DNA from: Notolepis coatsorum
Lineage: Eukaryota > Chordata > Actinopteri > Aulopiformes > Paralepididae
Direction of reading: 5' to 3'
DNA length: 64,000 bases
NCBI GenBank assembly: GCA_963971535.1
Contig: OZ020592.1
Coordinates: 125,581,937-125,645,936, forward strand
A program made the translations under genes and the position numbers. This document shows, in pieces, positions 21,898-32,479 of this stretch (positions within the stretch are counted from its first letter, which is position 1; each line of letters begins with the position of its first letter). Under the pieces are notes generated by a model. It was not told the DNA's origin and did not search any database. It was given only the letters and a program-made list of their open reading frames with translations.

Positions 21898-23382
21898 CGT
21901 GAATATTAAAGGCAACCAACTTGTGTTCGGCTTTTCTCTGATTGGCCGCGCCCCCCCGCCCCCACGCGCAGGCAAGCGCAGCCGTCCCACGTCCCAAATG
22001 AAATCCAAAGAGCAAGCGCGGCAGCGCGGGCAACCAACTTCTGTAGTGTTGGGCTGCTGTTCCAACGCACTTGTGTTGGGCTGTGGTAGCAGTGGAGCGT
22101 GGAGCGCTGCTGACTGATTATTATGTTTCGCGTTTTTAACAACCAACGGTAGATTCACTCGTCACTGTACATGTATAAACAAAGCCCATACAGTTATGAA
22201 ATAATAAACACTGTTAGGACTCGCAATAATAAACACTGTTACGACTATATATATACTAGACTAGACTAGACACATAGCCATAATTTAAGATATAGTTTAT
22301 GTATTCGCAAATATGAGAGCTCTGTCATTGAAGTGGGTGGTGGCAGTGTAACAACGTTCACCCTGATGTAAAGTAGCGATTTTTATTGTTTTGTCATGAC
22401 AACCCAATTACATAATCCAACATATGTGTAAAGAAACAACATATTCCAGTTAACGGAATATTTTTTAATGATTCATTACGGTATAAATTAGGTTAACTAG
22501 AGCCAGCGGGGCAATGCGGTTGTTCATTCACCGGCTTCAGTGCGCCGCCCGCGGCTTGACTCGGTTCAGCGTTCACCCTGATGTAAAGTAGCGATTTTTA
22601 TTGTTTTGTCATGACAACCCAATTACATAATCCAACATATGTGTAAAGAAACAACATATTCCAGTTAACGGAATATTTTTTAATGATTCATTACGGTATA
22701 AATTAGGTTAACTAGAGCCAGCGGGGCAATGCGGTTGTTCATTCACCGGCTTCAGTGCGCCGCCCGCGGCTTGACTCGGTTCAGCGTTCACCCTGATGTA
22801 AAGTAGCGATTTTTATTGTTTTGTCATGACAACCCAATTACATAATCCAACATATGTGTAAAGAAACAACATATTCCAGTTAACGGAATATTTTTTAATG
22901 ATTTCATTACGGTATAAATTAGGTTAACTAGAGCCAGCGGGGCAATGCGGTTGTTCATTCACCGGCTTCAGTGCGCCGCCCGCGGCTTGACTCGGTTCAG
23001 CGTTCACCCTGATGTAAAGTAGCGATTTTTATTGTTTTGTCATGACAACCCAATTACATAATCCAACATATGTGTAAAGAAACAACATATTCCAGTTAAC
23101 GGTATATTTTTTAATGATTCATTACGGTATAAATTAGGTTAACTGGAGCTGTGGAAACTATTATCTTAAATTATGGCTATGTGTCTAATATGGCTGTCTC
23201 AAACACAAGGACCTGGGGGAGCCTCATGCGCATGCACGGCTCTCTGCCGCGACTCTCTTGTCTCTCTTGTCTCTCTTGCTGCAAGGCCGCGTGCTAGTGG
23301 ATTGATTGATTGGCCGTGTGGCCAATCAGAGAAACGCTGAACGAAAAGCTGAACACAAGTTGGTTGCCTTTAATATTCACGC
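21898..23382. mobile_element. TIR DNA transposon with 9-bp target duplication (MULE-like) carrying a satellite
   Basis: The termini GCGTGAATATTAAAGGCAAC and …GTTGCCTTTAATATTCACGC form inverted repeats of about 37 bp. The flanking duplication is CCCCTGAAC at 21889-21897 and 23383-23391, inside the Gypsy gag-pol. A 9-bp duplication with long inverted repeats suggests a Mutator-like family, but no transposase is present. The left 390 bp recurs inverted at window positions 1-397. Confidence 0.8.
22356..23160. repeat. 215-bp satellite, about 3.7 copies
   Basis: The unit begins GTTCACCCTGATGTAAAGTA and repeats at 22356, 22571, 22786 and 23002 (periods 215, 215, 216). The copies are almost identical, with a one-base insertion (ATGATTTCATT) and one change (GGAATATT to GGTATATT). 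This indicates recent amplification. Each unit contains TTGTTTTGTCATGACAACCC and GTGCGCCGCCCGCGGC. Confidence 0.95.
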
Positions 23383-23391
23383 CCCCTGAAC

Positions 23392-24462
23392 AGGACGCCT
23401 ATCCCCGGACTCAACACGGTAGTCCTCCAAAAACACGGACTTGTGTGTCAACACAAACTCATCAGCGAAGACAGCGGCGTCGCCTATCTTCGATACCTTA
23501 CGCTCATTTAGATGTGTGGAAACGGTATCAGGAACACATCTTTTAAATTCCTCTAGGAGAATCAACTGCCTAAGCTGCTCTCTTGACTCTGCCTTCTGAG
23601 AAGTGCACCACCTGTCAAACAGGTTCTCCTTCTCCCTTCCAAATTCAACATAAGACTGCCCCTCCGACCTGCGATAACCTCTAAAACGCTGACGATAGGC
23701 CTCGGGGACCAACTCATAAGCCCTCAAAATGGAAGCTTTAACCAGCTCATAATCAGCGCTTTGTTCAAGGGACAGAGCAGTGTAGGCTTCTTGTGCCCTA
23801 CCAACTAAAACACATTGCAGCAGCAGTGTCCAGGCGGTATCAGGCCACTTCAATGTGGTTGCCACCCGTTCAAAAAGGGGAAAATATCTTTCCACGTCTT
23901 AATCAAAAAAAGGTGGCACCATCCTAATATTCCTGCCTACATCAAACCCGGAACGTGACTCTGGATGCGGAGAACCCGCCTGCAAGGCAGCATGCTTAAA
24001 TGCAAGCTCCTTCATTGCACGATCGTGCTCTCTCTCCTCTCTCCTCTCCTCTTGTTGTAGCTGTTTTTCCTTAAGCTCCCGCTCTCTCTCATCTCTCCTC
24101 TCCTCTTGTTGTAGCTGTTTTTCCTTAAACTCACGCTCTTGTTGTAGCTGCTTTTCCCTAAATGCTAACTCCCTAGGCCCCCAATCGATGGCAACACCTT
24201 CCGCCACGCCAGAGAGTTGTGGAGACACCTCAGACAAAAGAAGCTCATCCACCGTTGCCACAATCACCTGCTCCTCAATGAGTATAGCCCTCAAAGTCCC
24301 CAAGGCAGTCGTTTGTAACCGCTTCTCACTGGCAGTAAGCTCCACATTGTAGTGCACAGCAAGCTTCAGAAGCTGCTCTTTGGAAAACCTTCCCAACATC
24401 TCGTCAGAGGGGTTCTCAACAAAATCCTTAATGGTAGCCATCGTTACTGTACCAGTCACCAC
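23392..24462 (-). pseudogene. Gypsy gag (capsid) split by one in-frame stop and a transposon
   Basis: It starts at 24462 (MATIKDFVENPSDEMLGRF begins at codon 8). A glutamate/arginine-rich coiled coil with repeated KEKQLQQEERR follows, then a stop codon at 23899-23901. The same frame continues as MERYFPLFERVATTLKWP… to 23392, a capsid-like fold related to SCAN domains (QRFRGYRRSEGQSYVEFGRE). The TIR element at 21898-23382 then interrupts the gene. It assembles particles in intact relatives; this copy is broken. Confidence 0.85.
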
Positions 24463-24479
24463 AAGCTACTCACTTTACC

Positions 24480-25549
24480 CTACAGTCACGAAGAACCACT
24501 AACGAACCACCAAAGAACCACTGAAGAACCACGAAGAACCACTGATGGCCAAAGGAAAGGACACTTTAAATTAGAATAACAGGAACAGTGTATTGCACTA
24601 CCAAAGCTAACTAGCATGTCCCATATGCTCTGTAAATAACTATGTACAGATACCGAGATGTCACTCCCTGTTACCTGTTTACTGCACAATGTTGTTTTTA
24701 ATTTTTTGATTCTATTATATGTTGTACCACTGTATTGCACATCGTTGCGGGCAAGACCACCCGCATTTCATTGTATACCTGTATGCCGTGACAATTAAAA
24801 CTCTTGACTTGACTTGAAGAACCATGAAGAATGCTAATGCCAATAATAACAACCATAAAGGGACGCGTGGAAATGTGTGCTCTACTGAGCGCACCTTTCT
24901 AATTTGCAAAAAAAAATAAAACACACCCACCCCAAATAGACGTGTCATACACGCATGGGTGTTAGGTGCTACCAGGTATGCTCACCAAACACTCAAACAA
25001 ACGAAAAAAAACACCAAACAAATCCAAACAGGTGTGCCTTCTAACCTGATATGACTACATATGCTTCTACATCTAAACTGCAGTCAAAACCGGCCCACCA
25101 CATGTCTACCCTAAGAAACACTAAATCAAGCCCTACCACACTACCTGTGTTTTCTGGCCGCCCTAATCTACCTACCCTTAAACTAATGCCCTGTAGACCT
25201 AACTTTCTTCAACCACACCTGCTACCAGTCAAAGATCATATACCAATCATTTCATTGACCGCCCCAGGAGTACGTGGTGCACAGGACGCTAACCAACAAC
25301 CAGAAAATAATGTCCCTATCTACATGTGGTGCCCACTAAACTATATATTTTAACAGCATAAGTAGTCACATCAAATTACAAACAAATACGGCATACTCAC
25401 CTGTTTGACGTAATGGCTCGAACCCCCCCCACGTTACACTATATGTAACTAACACCACCCAAACCATAATACCATGACACCCCGTGTAACACAAAAAACA
25501 CCACCAAACAAATTTTCTAGGGGTAAAAGATCCCGGACGAGCGCCCAAC
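24480..25549 (-). other. Gypsy 5' leader between the 5' LTR and gag
   Basis: About 1 kb of untranslated leader without a clear frame. It includes repeated GAACCAC motifs at 24490-24545 and a primer-binding-site-like TTGGGCGCTCGTCCGGGAT (minus strand, about 25530-25548) beside the LTR. A segment around 24600-24820 (CACTGTATTGCACATCGTTG, CGTGACAATTAAAACTCTTG) looks like an inserted retroelement tail. Confidence 0.6.
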
Positions 25550-25852
25550 TGTTACGACCCTGGCTCAAGGCCTATGTGCAAAACCGACACCAAAACCCCG
25601 TGCTCTAACTCAAAGTGCCACTAACTCAAGGAACTATTAAGGTAAATGTAAACTAAGGTACTAGTGCAAACCCAACGGACAAGGACTGAAGAACCTGACA
25701 GCTCTTTCTCCAAGCACAGACCCTGCATGTGTGTTCCTAGGTCTGCCTTTAAAGCTCCCAGCAGGTAACCAATCAGCACTAATTGGCTAATTGGCAGCCC
25801 TCACCTGCATGCCCTGGTGACACAGGAGTGATCAGGCCTCTAGTACATAACA
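25550..25852 (-). repeat. 5' LTR of the Gypsy element
   Basis: 303 bp, nearly identical to 18910-19219. It is the 5' LTR because gag reads leftward from it and the primer-binding site abuts its left edge. Confidence 0.9.
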
Positions 25853-26038
25853 AAACTGTAACTTAAACAAAAGATTAGTGCTACAAAGTAAACCTGAAAA
25901 GTAACTCAAAATAACTGAAAACAAACAAACGCCCACAGTTAAAAAAACTGTGTGGCTTTCCCGTGATAATTACCCAATTCCCTCCCGCTGCACACCTGTG
26001 AACACATACATATAGGCTGTGCCTGAGAACATCTGAGC

Positions 26039-26720
26039 TAGGGCTGGGCGATATAACGATAACGATAAATATCGCGATATATTTTAATAATCGATATCGA
26101 ATATCGAAATAAAAAGAAAATCGAAAAACCGTTTTTTTTTTTACCTGCAACAGGGCAGTTTTAAAACCAGAGACAGTGGACAGACTTGTCTTTCTTGCCT
26201 GCAACTTAAAGTAATGGCTTTGCTTGTCCAAATGACAATACTGACCAAATTCAGATTTCTTTTTCTCTTGTCCATTTATTTTGTTTGCTTTCTAATTTAA
26301 AATACAGTTTGAAACCGTCTGTACACAGTAGGCTATGTGTGCTAGCAGAGCTAGACTCCAGTCACAAGTCACGGTGCACATGTGTGGTGGTTTGTCCACC
26401 AAAAAAGTGCCAAAAGATCGAAAATAAACTAGCAGAGCCAGAACTGTTCAACTCCTCTGGAGCCACAGCCAGCAGAGAAGCCGGTTTACTTTAGCTTTTA
26501 AACCAGCTGCAGCCTGAGAACTGGAGTGTGAGGGGATGTAACACTAAAGATGGCGGCAATGACAAAGAATTGCTGCAAAATAAACATACACCTGTTGTTA
26601 AAAAAAAAAAAAAAAAGATTTTATACTTATAACAATTCGATAATTATCGATATCGAGAAATAAAATATAATTATCATATCGTTATCGCGATATGATTTTT
26701 TTCCATATCGCCCAGCCCTA
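26039..26720. mobile_element. hAT MITE, TAGGGCTGGGCGATATAACG type
   Basis: It is flanked by a perfect duplication, ATCTGAGC at 26031-26038 and 26721-26728. The ends are TAGGGCTGGGCGATATAACG and …CCATATCGCCCAGCCCTA. It is highly similar to the inverted copy at 57732-58420. The internal block ACCAAAAAAGTGCCAAAAGA is shared by the two. Confidence 0.92.
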
Positions 26721-26728
26721 ATCTGAGC

Positions 26729-27264
26729 CCCGCCTCCTATGCCCACTGCCCAGCTAATTAGTCAACACCTTCACAATAACACAGCGCCTTAGTTCAATAA
26801 AGTAACCACAAAAAGAACATCAAATTGGCTACAACAGGGTTTTTCTTCACAGTTGCAGATAAAGTTTAGGCTACACTAATATTATTCTATAAGACGTCAC
26901 CATCACTTTCGTACCAACCGTGCCCTTATTGGATTATTTATATTTGACGAAACTGATTAGGTATATTCATTAAAGAAAGTTGATTTAATAAAAAGACTCA
27001 TTTAATCAGATGAATCACTTTATTCAAATTGAGGATTTAGTAAAAAAAAAAAAAAATCTTGTCAAAAAAATTACATTCGGTACAGCCCTAGAACCTACTC
27101 AGCCTTCTGTGTAGCTGAAGAGAAAGATGTGTTTGTGATGTCAGTGTCACACACACAGGTCGGATGTCAGGGAGAAGATCATGAAGAGAACTAACACTAA
27201 ATGGCTTAACTGACAGGAATAAAGAAGCAACACCTGGTGGTTTGATGTTTGTTGACTTTTCCAG
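26729..27264. other. End of intron 1
   Basis: AT-rich remnant of the GGGCTGTACC element up to 27090. After it comes the host repeat unit (TTCTGTGTAGCTGAAGAGAA) and the exon 2 acceptor TTGACTTTTCCAG. No gene is seen. Confidence 0.6.
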
Positions 27265-27331
27265 GAAAACTATGAGCGAATGCAAGTCCTTGTGGAAGAA
27301 CTGAACACCCAGACAGAGAGGATCAAACTGG
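27265..27331 (+). CDS. mccc2: mccc2 exon 2
   Basis: 67 nt encoding residues 45-66 plus the first base of codon 67: ENYERMQVLVEELNTQ then TERIKLG. The family has an equivalent amphipathic helix (…NQLHERVEHIKLG in mammals) ahead of the carboxyltransferase core. The acceptor is TTTTCCAG. The donor G|GTAAGTGAT is strong, phase 1. No tandem repeat touches either junction. Confidence 0.95.
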
Positions 27332-27405
27332 GTAAGTGATCAATGATGCATTAACCTTGTTGACCATTATGCAGTATGCACATGACCAGAGTTAATTATG
27401 TTATG
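27332..27405. other. Start of intron 2
   Basis: Plain intronic sequence after the exon 2 donor, with no repeat of the donor. Confidence 0.6.
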
Positions 27406-27705
27406 TTAACACTTTGAGTGCCAACAACGAGAATTCTCGTTATTTCATGCCAACCGTTCAGTGCCAACGACGAGAAATCTCGTTATTAATCTTTTTTTTT
27501 ATTAGCGATTTCTAGGGCTGTACCGAATGTCATTATTTAACATTCGACGCTTCGATTGAAGTATTCGAACGAAGCTTGGAATGTCTCTAAAAAAAATTAC
27601 TTAAAATATTTTTTTATTTTTTTCTCAAACTAAATTCTCACTTTTAATAAAGTGATTAATCTGATTAAATGAGTCTTTTTCTTTTATTAAATCAACTTTC
27701 TTTAA

Positions 27706-28653
27706 CACTATGATCGCCGCGGACGAGTTTCACGTCATTCCGAGCCATGCTCATTCTGCCGAAGACGCCGTAACTCGTCTTTGATGTCAATATTTCAAAA
27801 ATCTGTCATCGAAATCATATTTCCTTTCCGGAGCCCTGAGACACACTGCTGATCTCCTCTCAACTCTCTAGCGGTTCAAGAGCGCCATCTGGTGGCCGAT
27901 CGGCAGATCGCCAACCGGATATTAACCTTTGAACCGGTAGTGCTCATCCATATGTGGTTCGGCCACTCGCTATAGCTCCCGCGACTCTATCTTGAAACAC
28001 TGGATAATAGATAGCTCGCCCTAACTCAATAAACAACGTTATTTGGACGTATATACTATTATACAACCTGGAAATGGATCGGGCGTTTCTACATCCCATA
28101 ATAGAAAAAAATCTGTTCCACGCTCATCTGCCAGCGGCGCGAGGAAGCCACGGTAAGATTCAGCGTTATTTTCTAACGTATTCTATACTAACTGATCTGA
28201 TGAACATATGACCCACTCTGGATGAATCATCTAACGCTGCCCACGGAATTATAAACGATCCCCCGCCCATCCGGTCATCATCAGATGATGCGTAGAAACT
28301 TCTAGAACCACGTCCAGTTGAAACTTTTTATCTCGCACAGATTCCTACCAAACTGTATTTGATCATCAATATAATGCATTTCGGGCTATAAATCACGTTC
28401 TGAAGAAAGCTGCAGAAAACGATAAAAACATACTTATACTTTAGACCATATTTTAGTATGAATATGTGAATGAAAAAGTTTAACGTTGCTACACCCTGAA
28501 CAATACATATAGGACATTGAATGGGCCATAATAATGGCAATTTAGCAATAGAATTTAAAGTTATAGCCCTGCAAAGAAGGGGAACTTCTCCATAGACAAA
28601 TAGAGCTGGCGAGGGATGGTAAATTATGAATTTAACCCATGGCGATTAAAGTG
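27706..28653. mobile_element. Second TTAA-target DNA transposon
   Basis: It is bounded by TTAA (27702-27705 and 28654-28657) with imperfect inverted ends CACTATGATCGCC and GGCGATTAAAGTG. The next bases GCGGACGAG resemble the ACAACGAGA following the outer element's TIR, so the two are related families. No gene is recognised. Confidence 0.6.
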
Positions 28654-28759
28654 TTAATGAATATAACTCATCAGTTTCGTCAACATAAATAATCCAATAA
28701 GGGCACGGTTGGTATGAAAGTGATGGTGACGTCTTATGTATAATATTATAATATTAGTG

Positions 28760-29237
28760 GGCGGCTAGGTGGTGTAGTGGGCAAGGCACTCGCCACCAGT
28801 ATGGAGACGCTAGGATTCGCGTGTTCGAATCCAGCTCTCCACATTGTTTTCAGTTTAGCTGGTCGTCCGCAGTAATACACATTGGCCGTATTACGGGGAG
28901 GGAAAACTGAAGGGTGGGGATCGAACGTTGTGAACAAGCGACTCCTACAGGTCGGTTGGTGCGCCTGCGCAGTAGAATCGAAGTGTCGGGGGCAGCGTGA
29001 GCCTCCCACGCGTTACTCCTCGACACTGAGAGATCGAGCTGCGCAGGTGAAAAGATGCGACTGCTGTTACCTCAAGTACCGGAGGGGACTTGTGCTATGT
29101 ATGACTTAGTCCACATTGCAGCCGGCTTGTGGGAGGCAAGAAACAGCGTTCGTGACAGGGGAGGGTTGAATTGGATGATACGAAATTGGGATGGGAGAAA
29201 ATATAGAAAAATGGGAGAAAAAGTGGATAAAAAAAAA
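28760..29237 (+). mobile_element. tRNA-derived SINE with 17-bp target duplication
   Basis: It is flanked by ATATTATAATATTAGTG at 28743-28759 and 29238-29254. The 5' head looks like a tRNA gene: an A-box-like GTGTAGTGGGCAAGGC, then a B-box-like GTGTTCGAATCCAGC at about 28821-28835. A long body shared with 2701-3112 follows, then an A-rich 3' end. It is transcribed by RNA polymerase III in such families and mobilised by a partner LINE. Confidence 0.88.
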
Positions 29238-30159
29238 ATATTATAATATTAGTGTAGCCAAACCCCCATTGGTTTAAACCGTAAATGTATTAAAAAAAAA
29301 TGCGAATGTTGATTTTAGAATTCGAATGTCAACATTATGATCGAAGCGATTTCCATTCATTTTTCATCAATCTAGCCTCACGTTACCACTGGGACTCTCT
29401 GAGCTCGAACAGGGAAAATACCGCCCCCTATCGTCTCCCGGATGATAATGCACCCATTGGATTGGACTGAATGAAAACGCATGGGGAAAAGAAAATCCGG
29501 AATCCACATTTTACTTGTCAGGCATGTAATCCCAGCCGGTTGCAGTCTTTGTGGTCCCTCAGAACAGCGTGGAATATGTGTTTCAAGCACCCAGCGTTGG
29601 ATCAATAAACGCGATCGATATTTGGAATGGCGATCAGGAATTGGAATAATCTTTTTGGAGAACATCTGATCTGAGGTAAGGAATCTATTTGACCAGTCTT
29701 GGGGTAATCGGAGCTTTTTTCACAGATATATGAACGTGTCCCCTTTCCGCGAGCTTCTCTAGCGTGCATAAGTACACATACTGTATACTATCGATAATCT
29801 AGCCTTTATTGGAAAACGATTAATAAATAGCCCGAAAAATGAAGTTTTTTGTGTATTCCAGTAAAGGGCGATTTCTGCAGAATCTCTTTTTTTTCTGGAA
29901 ATTTCCAAAAACGAGCGTTTTTCAAAATGGTATAAAACGGAAATGTACGATGAAAAAAACAATCCGTTTCGACATTGTTGACTGCAAGCAAGTCATTGAT
30001 AAGCGACAGGCGTATTAGACACATAGCCATAATTTAAGATATAGTTTATGCGTTCGCAAATGTGCTCGCCCTCTCATTGAATAGAGTGTTGGCACTCAAG
30101 CGCTAAAAATCGTGTGCCCCCTGCTGGCACTCAAAGTGTTAAGCATATTGATTTGTTAT

Positions 30160-30262
30160 ATTGTTTACACTGCTTTTTACTACCTGCACCCCCCCCCCAA
30201 TGCTGCTATGATGCCTGAATTTCCCCAAGGGGATCAATAGAGGAATATCTTATCTTATCTTA
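30160..30262 (+). mobile_element. CR1/Rex-type LINE 3' end
   Basis: It reads GTTTACACTGCTTTTTACTA…CTGAATTTCCCCAAGGGGAT and ends in TATCTTATCTTATCTTA. This is the same 3' terminus as the minus-strand LINE ending at 48290. It is extremely 5'-truncated. Confidence 0.75.
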
Positions 30263-30263
30263 A

Positions 30264-31279
30264 GGGGAGACACTGCAGGTGAATAGGGTAACATTTTTTA
30301 CTAATAGATATCACAATGAAACTTCCCCAGTTGATTACTTATATTAAGACAAGACTTTTTTGTATTACAAGTTTTCTGAAATTGTATGTTTAAATATGCA
30401 AATGAGGCATTATCTACTTAAATATGCACTAATTTGCATATAATTCCAGGACAGAAATCTGAACATTGGATAAAGCCATTTTCAAAATTATAGTTTCATT
30501 TTGTTGACATATTAGAGCCAAAGGTTATTACAGAGGGGATTTTGGATATCTCTTTTTATCACTCCATAAATCAGAAAATACTCCATTCAGTCCATTTTTA
30601 TGGTAAAATTCCATATTTCGCCATGTTTTTAGGAATAAAATGTGATATAAATCAGGGTATGAATGCGATATCAACAAACCCTTCTGTAAATACCTTCAGA
30701 ACATAGATATGAATAGAACTGGAAGTTTTGGTGTATGAGTGCTACTGAAGTGGAGATTTCTGGCTCAAGAGTATGAGGAAAAACTCTTAAAACTCATTTT
30801 TGGGAAAACGCCTTCAAAGTTCTGTATTGTAAAATGCCATACTTTTTTTAAACAGATATTTACAAACACAATACCTAATCAAACCATTAGTAATAGACAA
30901 CCTAAACACATGCCTGATAACTGAATAATAATAATAATGATGTTATTGAACTGAACAGAACTACACATAGGCAAAAAATATTTGAATAGATATCACTATG
31001 AAACTTTCCCAATTTGTTATGTACATATAAACTAAGAAAAAATATATTGCATGTTTTCTGAAATTTATGTTTATATATGCAAATGAGGCACTTCCCCATT
31101 AAATATGTGCACATTTATGGATGCAATAAGGCAAAATGATGTAAAATAAACAACTAAATGTGTGTTATTGACGTTTTATTGTCACTAGTTTCATAGAAGA
31201 CATGTTTAGGAAGCAAAATATAACAATCTCAAAATCAACAAAAAAAGTATATTTGACTATTCACCTGCAGTGTCTCGCC
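30264..31279. mobile_element. TTAA-target DNA transposon (Kolobok-like)
   Basis: The inverted ends GGGGAGACACTGCAGGTGAA and TTCACCTGCAGTGTCTCGCC lie inside TTAA at 30260-30263 and 31280-31283. The interior has two diverged copies of a block holding GATATCAC then TATGCAAATGAGGCA (about 30305-30415 and 30990-31095). No transposase frame is present. Confidence 0.75.
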
Positions 31280-31283
31280 TTAA

Positions 31284-31625
31284 TCACTGTCATGATGGGT
31301 TAATCACTGTCATGATGGGATAATTAACATTAATGTCATGATGGATTCATTAATGTCATGATGGGATACGTAATGTCATGATGGGTTAATTAATGTCATC
31401 ATGATGGATTCATTATAATGTCATGATGGGATAATTAATGTCATGATGGATTAATTAATGTCATGATGGGATAATTAATGTCATGATGGGATACTTAATG
31501 TCATGATGGATTCATTAATGTCATGAATCATGATGGATTCATTAATGTCATGATGGGATAATTAATGTCATGAAGGGATAATTAATGTCATGATGGGTTA
31601 ATTAATGTCATGATGGGTTACATGC
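31284..31625. repeat. About 20-bp minisatellite (ATTAATGTCATGATGGGATA)
   Basis: About 17 copies with GGATTCATT, GGGATAATT and GGGTTAATT variants. It lies 130 bp before exon 3 but does not include its acceptor. Confidence 0.93.
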
Positions 31626-31758
31626 ACCAAGCAATATTGGAAAGATTTTAGGCTGCATTACAGATGAGGAAGATTATTTTGTGCAATTGATGATTTAAAG
31701 CAACAAAGAATGGATGAAGATACTTTGTGGAATGATAATCTATTTTTATTGGTACCAG

Positions 31759-31843
31759 GTGGAGGAGAAAAGGCCAGGAATCTCCATAAGTCTCGAGGGA
31801 AACTCTTGCCAAGAGAGCGCATAGACAGGCTCCTGGATCCAGG
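31759..31843 (+). CDS. mccc2: mccc2 exon 3
   Basis: 85 nt completing codon 67 and encoding residues through the first two bases of codon 95: [20 protein letters not shown] then [26 protein letters not shown] is a hallmark of biotin-dependent carboxyltransferases at the start of the acyl-CoA-binding domain. The acceptor is GGTACCAG. The donor GG|GTACAT is weak compared with the other donors of this gene. Phase 1 in, phase 2 out. Confidence 0.96.
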
Positions 31844-31900
31844 GTACATAATATTATAACTGAAATTCAACCGACCAGGTCATGGATACACAGTACAGAG

Positions 31901-32071
31901 TAGGGCTGGGCGATAAAATCTCAGATTTTTTCCACACCACACCACACCACATCCGATTTATGATTTTAATCGATTGTTTTTTCTTAAACTAGAAACACCA
32001 AGGAAATCATTCTTTCCCTATTGGGATTGAAGTGCAAACCTAACTTTCACCAATCTCCACTTAAAAAAAAG

Positions 32072-32132
<61 letters not shown>

Positions 32133-32421
32133 TACTCTTGATCAAAAAAATCACAAAGATTAATGTCCCTATTGGGATTAATAGTGCAATAACTTGCTTT
32201 TTCACCAAACTTCACTTAAAACAAATAAAAGGTGCCTCTTGATCATCAAACAAGAATGAATTTCCCTATTGGGATTAATAAAGTGCAAATCTAACTTTCA
32301 CCAAACACTACTTTTTGTAAAATAAAAGGTGACTCTTGAAAAAAAAAAAAAAATAAATAAAAAATCGTCCTAAATCATGAATTCGAATGAATCGATAAAA
32401 TCGATTAATCGCCCAGCCCTA
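31901..32421. mobile_element. hAT MITE in intron 3 (TAGGGCTGGGCGATAAAATC)
   Basis: The flanks GTACAGAG (31893-31900) and GTACTGAG (32422-32429) match at 7 of 8. The ends are TAGGGCTGGGCGAT and AATCGCCCAGCCCTA. It contains a (TA)n run (32079-32128) and repeats of CCCTATTGGGATTAA. Confidence 0.85.
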
Positions 32422-32479
32422 GTACTGAGCACTACTACTGAGGACTACCAGGTCATGGATACAGAGCACTACTACAGAG

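Larger units (their letters stand above)
18910..25852 (-). mobile_element. Gypsy-type LTR retrotransposon, internally deleted
   Basis: Two LTRs (18910-19219 and 25550-25852) begin TGTTACGACCCTGG and end …CTAGTACATAACA. A 5-bp duplication AAACT lies on both sides (18905-18909 and 25853-25857). Gag, zinc knuckle, protease and RNase H fragments read on the minus strand. Next to the right-hand (5') LTR is TTGGGCGCTCGTCCGGGAT, resembling a tRNA-Pro primer-binding site. GGTGGGGGAGG next to the 3' LTR fits a polypurine tract. Most of the reverse transcriptase and all of the integrase are gone, so it is not autonomous. Confidence 0.92.
17370..27090. mobile_element. hAT-like element with GGGCTGTACCGAATG ends, carrying nested insertions
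   Basis: The left end GGGCTGTACCGAATGCTTCG at 17370 is answered by …ACATTCGGTACAGCCCTA at 27090. The sequences outside (…CAGAGAAC and AGAACCTACTC…) continue one another within a host repeat, supporting a single insertion. Within it lie a hAT (17406-18600), the Gypsy element (18910-25852) and another hAT (26039-26720). A related partial copy is at 27513-29345. Confidence 0.6.
27513..29345. mobile_element. GGGCTGTACC hAT-like fragment
   Basis: The left end TAGGGCTGTACCGAATG matches the element at 17370. The right part (GAATTCGAATGTCAACATTA) matches its interior in inverted form but lacks the last 20 bases or so of the terminus. It carries a TTAA element and a SINE. Confidence 0.55.
27410..30138. 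mobile_element. TTAA-target DNA transposon (piggyBac-like), with nested elements
   Basis: The inverted ends CACTTTGAGTGCCA and TGGCACTCAAAGTG lie directly inside TTAA duplications (27406-27409 and 30139-30142). TTAA targeting is typical of piggyBac and Kolobok families. The interior holds another GGGCTGTACC element with further insertions. The right part includes ACACATAGCCATAATTTAAG, also found in the TIR element at about 22270. No transposase was recognised. Confidence 0.7.

Noticed and set aside
24480..24830. Promoter or gene between gag and the 5' LTR
   Set aside because: Only GAACCAC repeats and an AT-rich inserted tail are visible; it fits an untranslated leader better.
28760..28840. 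tRNA gene
   Set aside because: It has A- and B-box-like motifs but lacks a convincing cloverleaf. It is the head of a SINE with target duplications and an A-rich tail.
32021..32242. 73-codon frame with Tyr-Ile repeats
   Set aside because: It is produced by a (TA)n run inside a hAT MITE.
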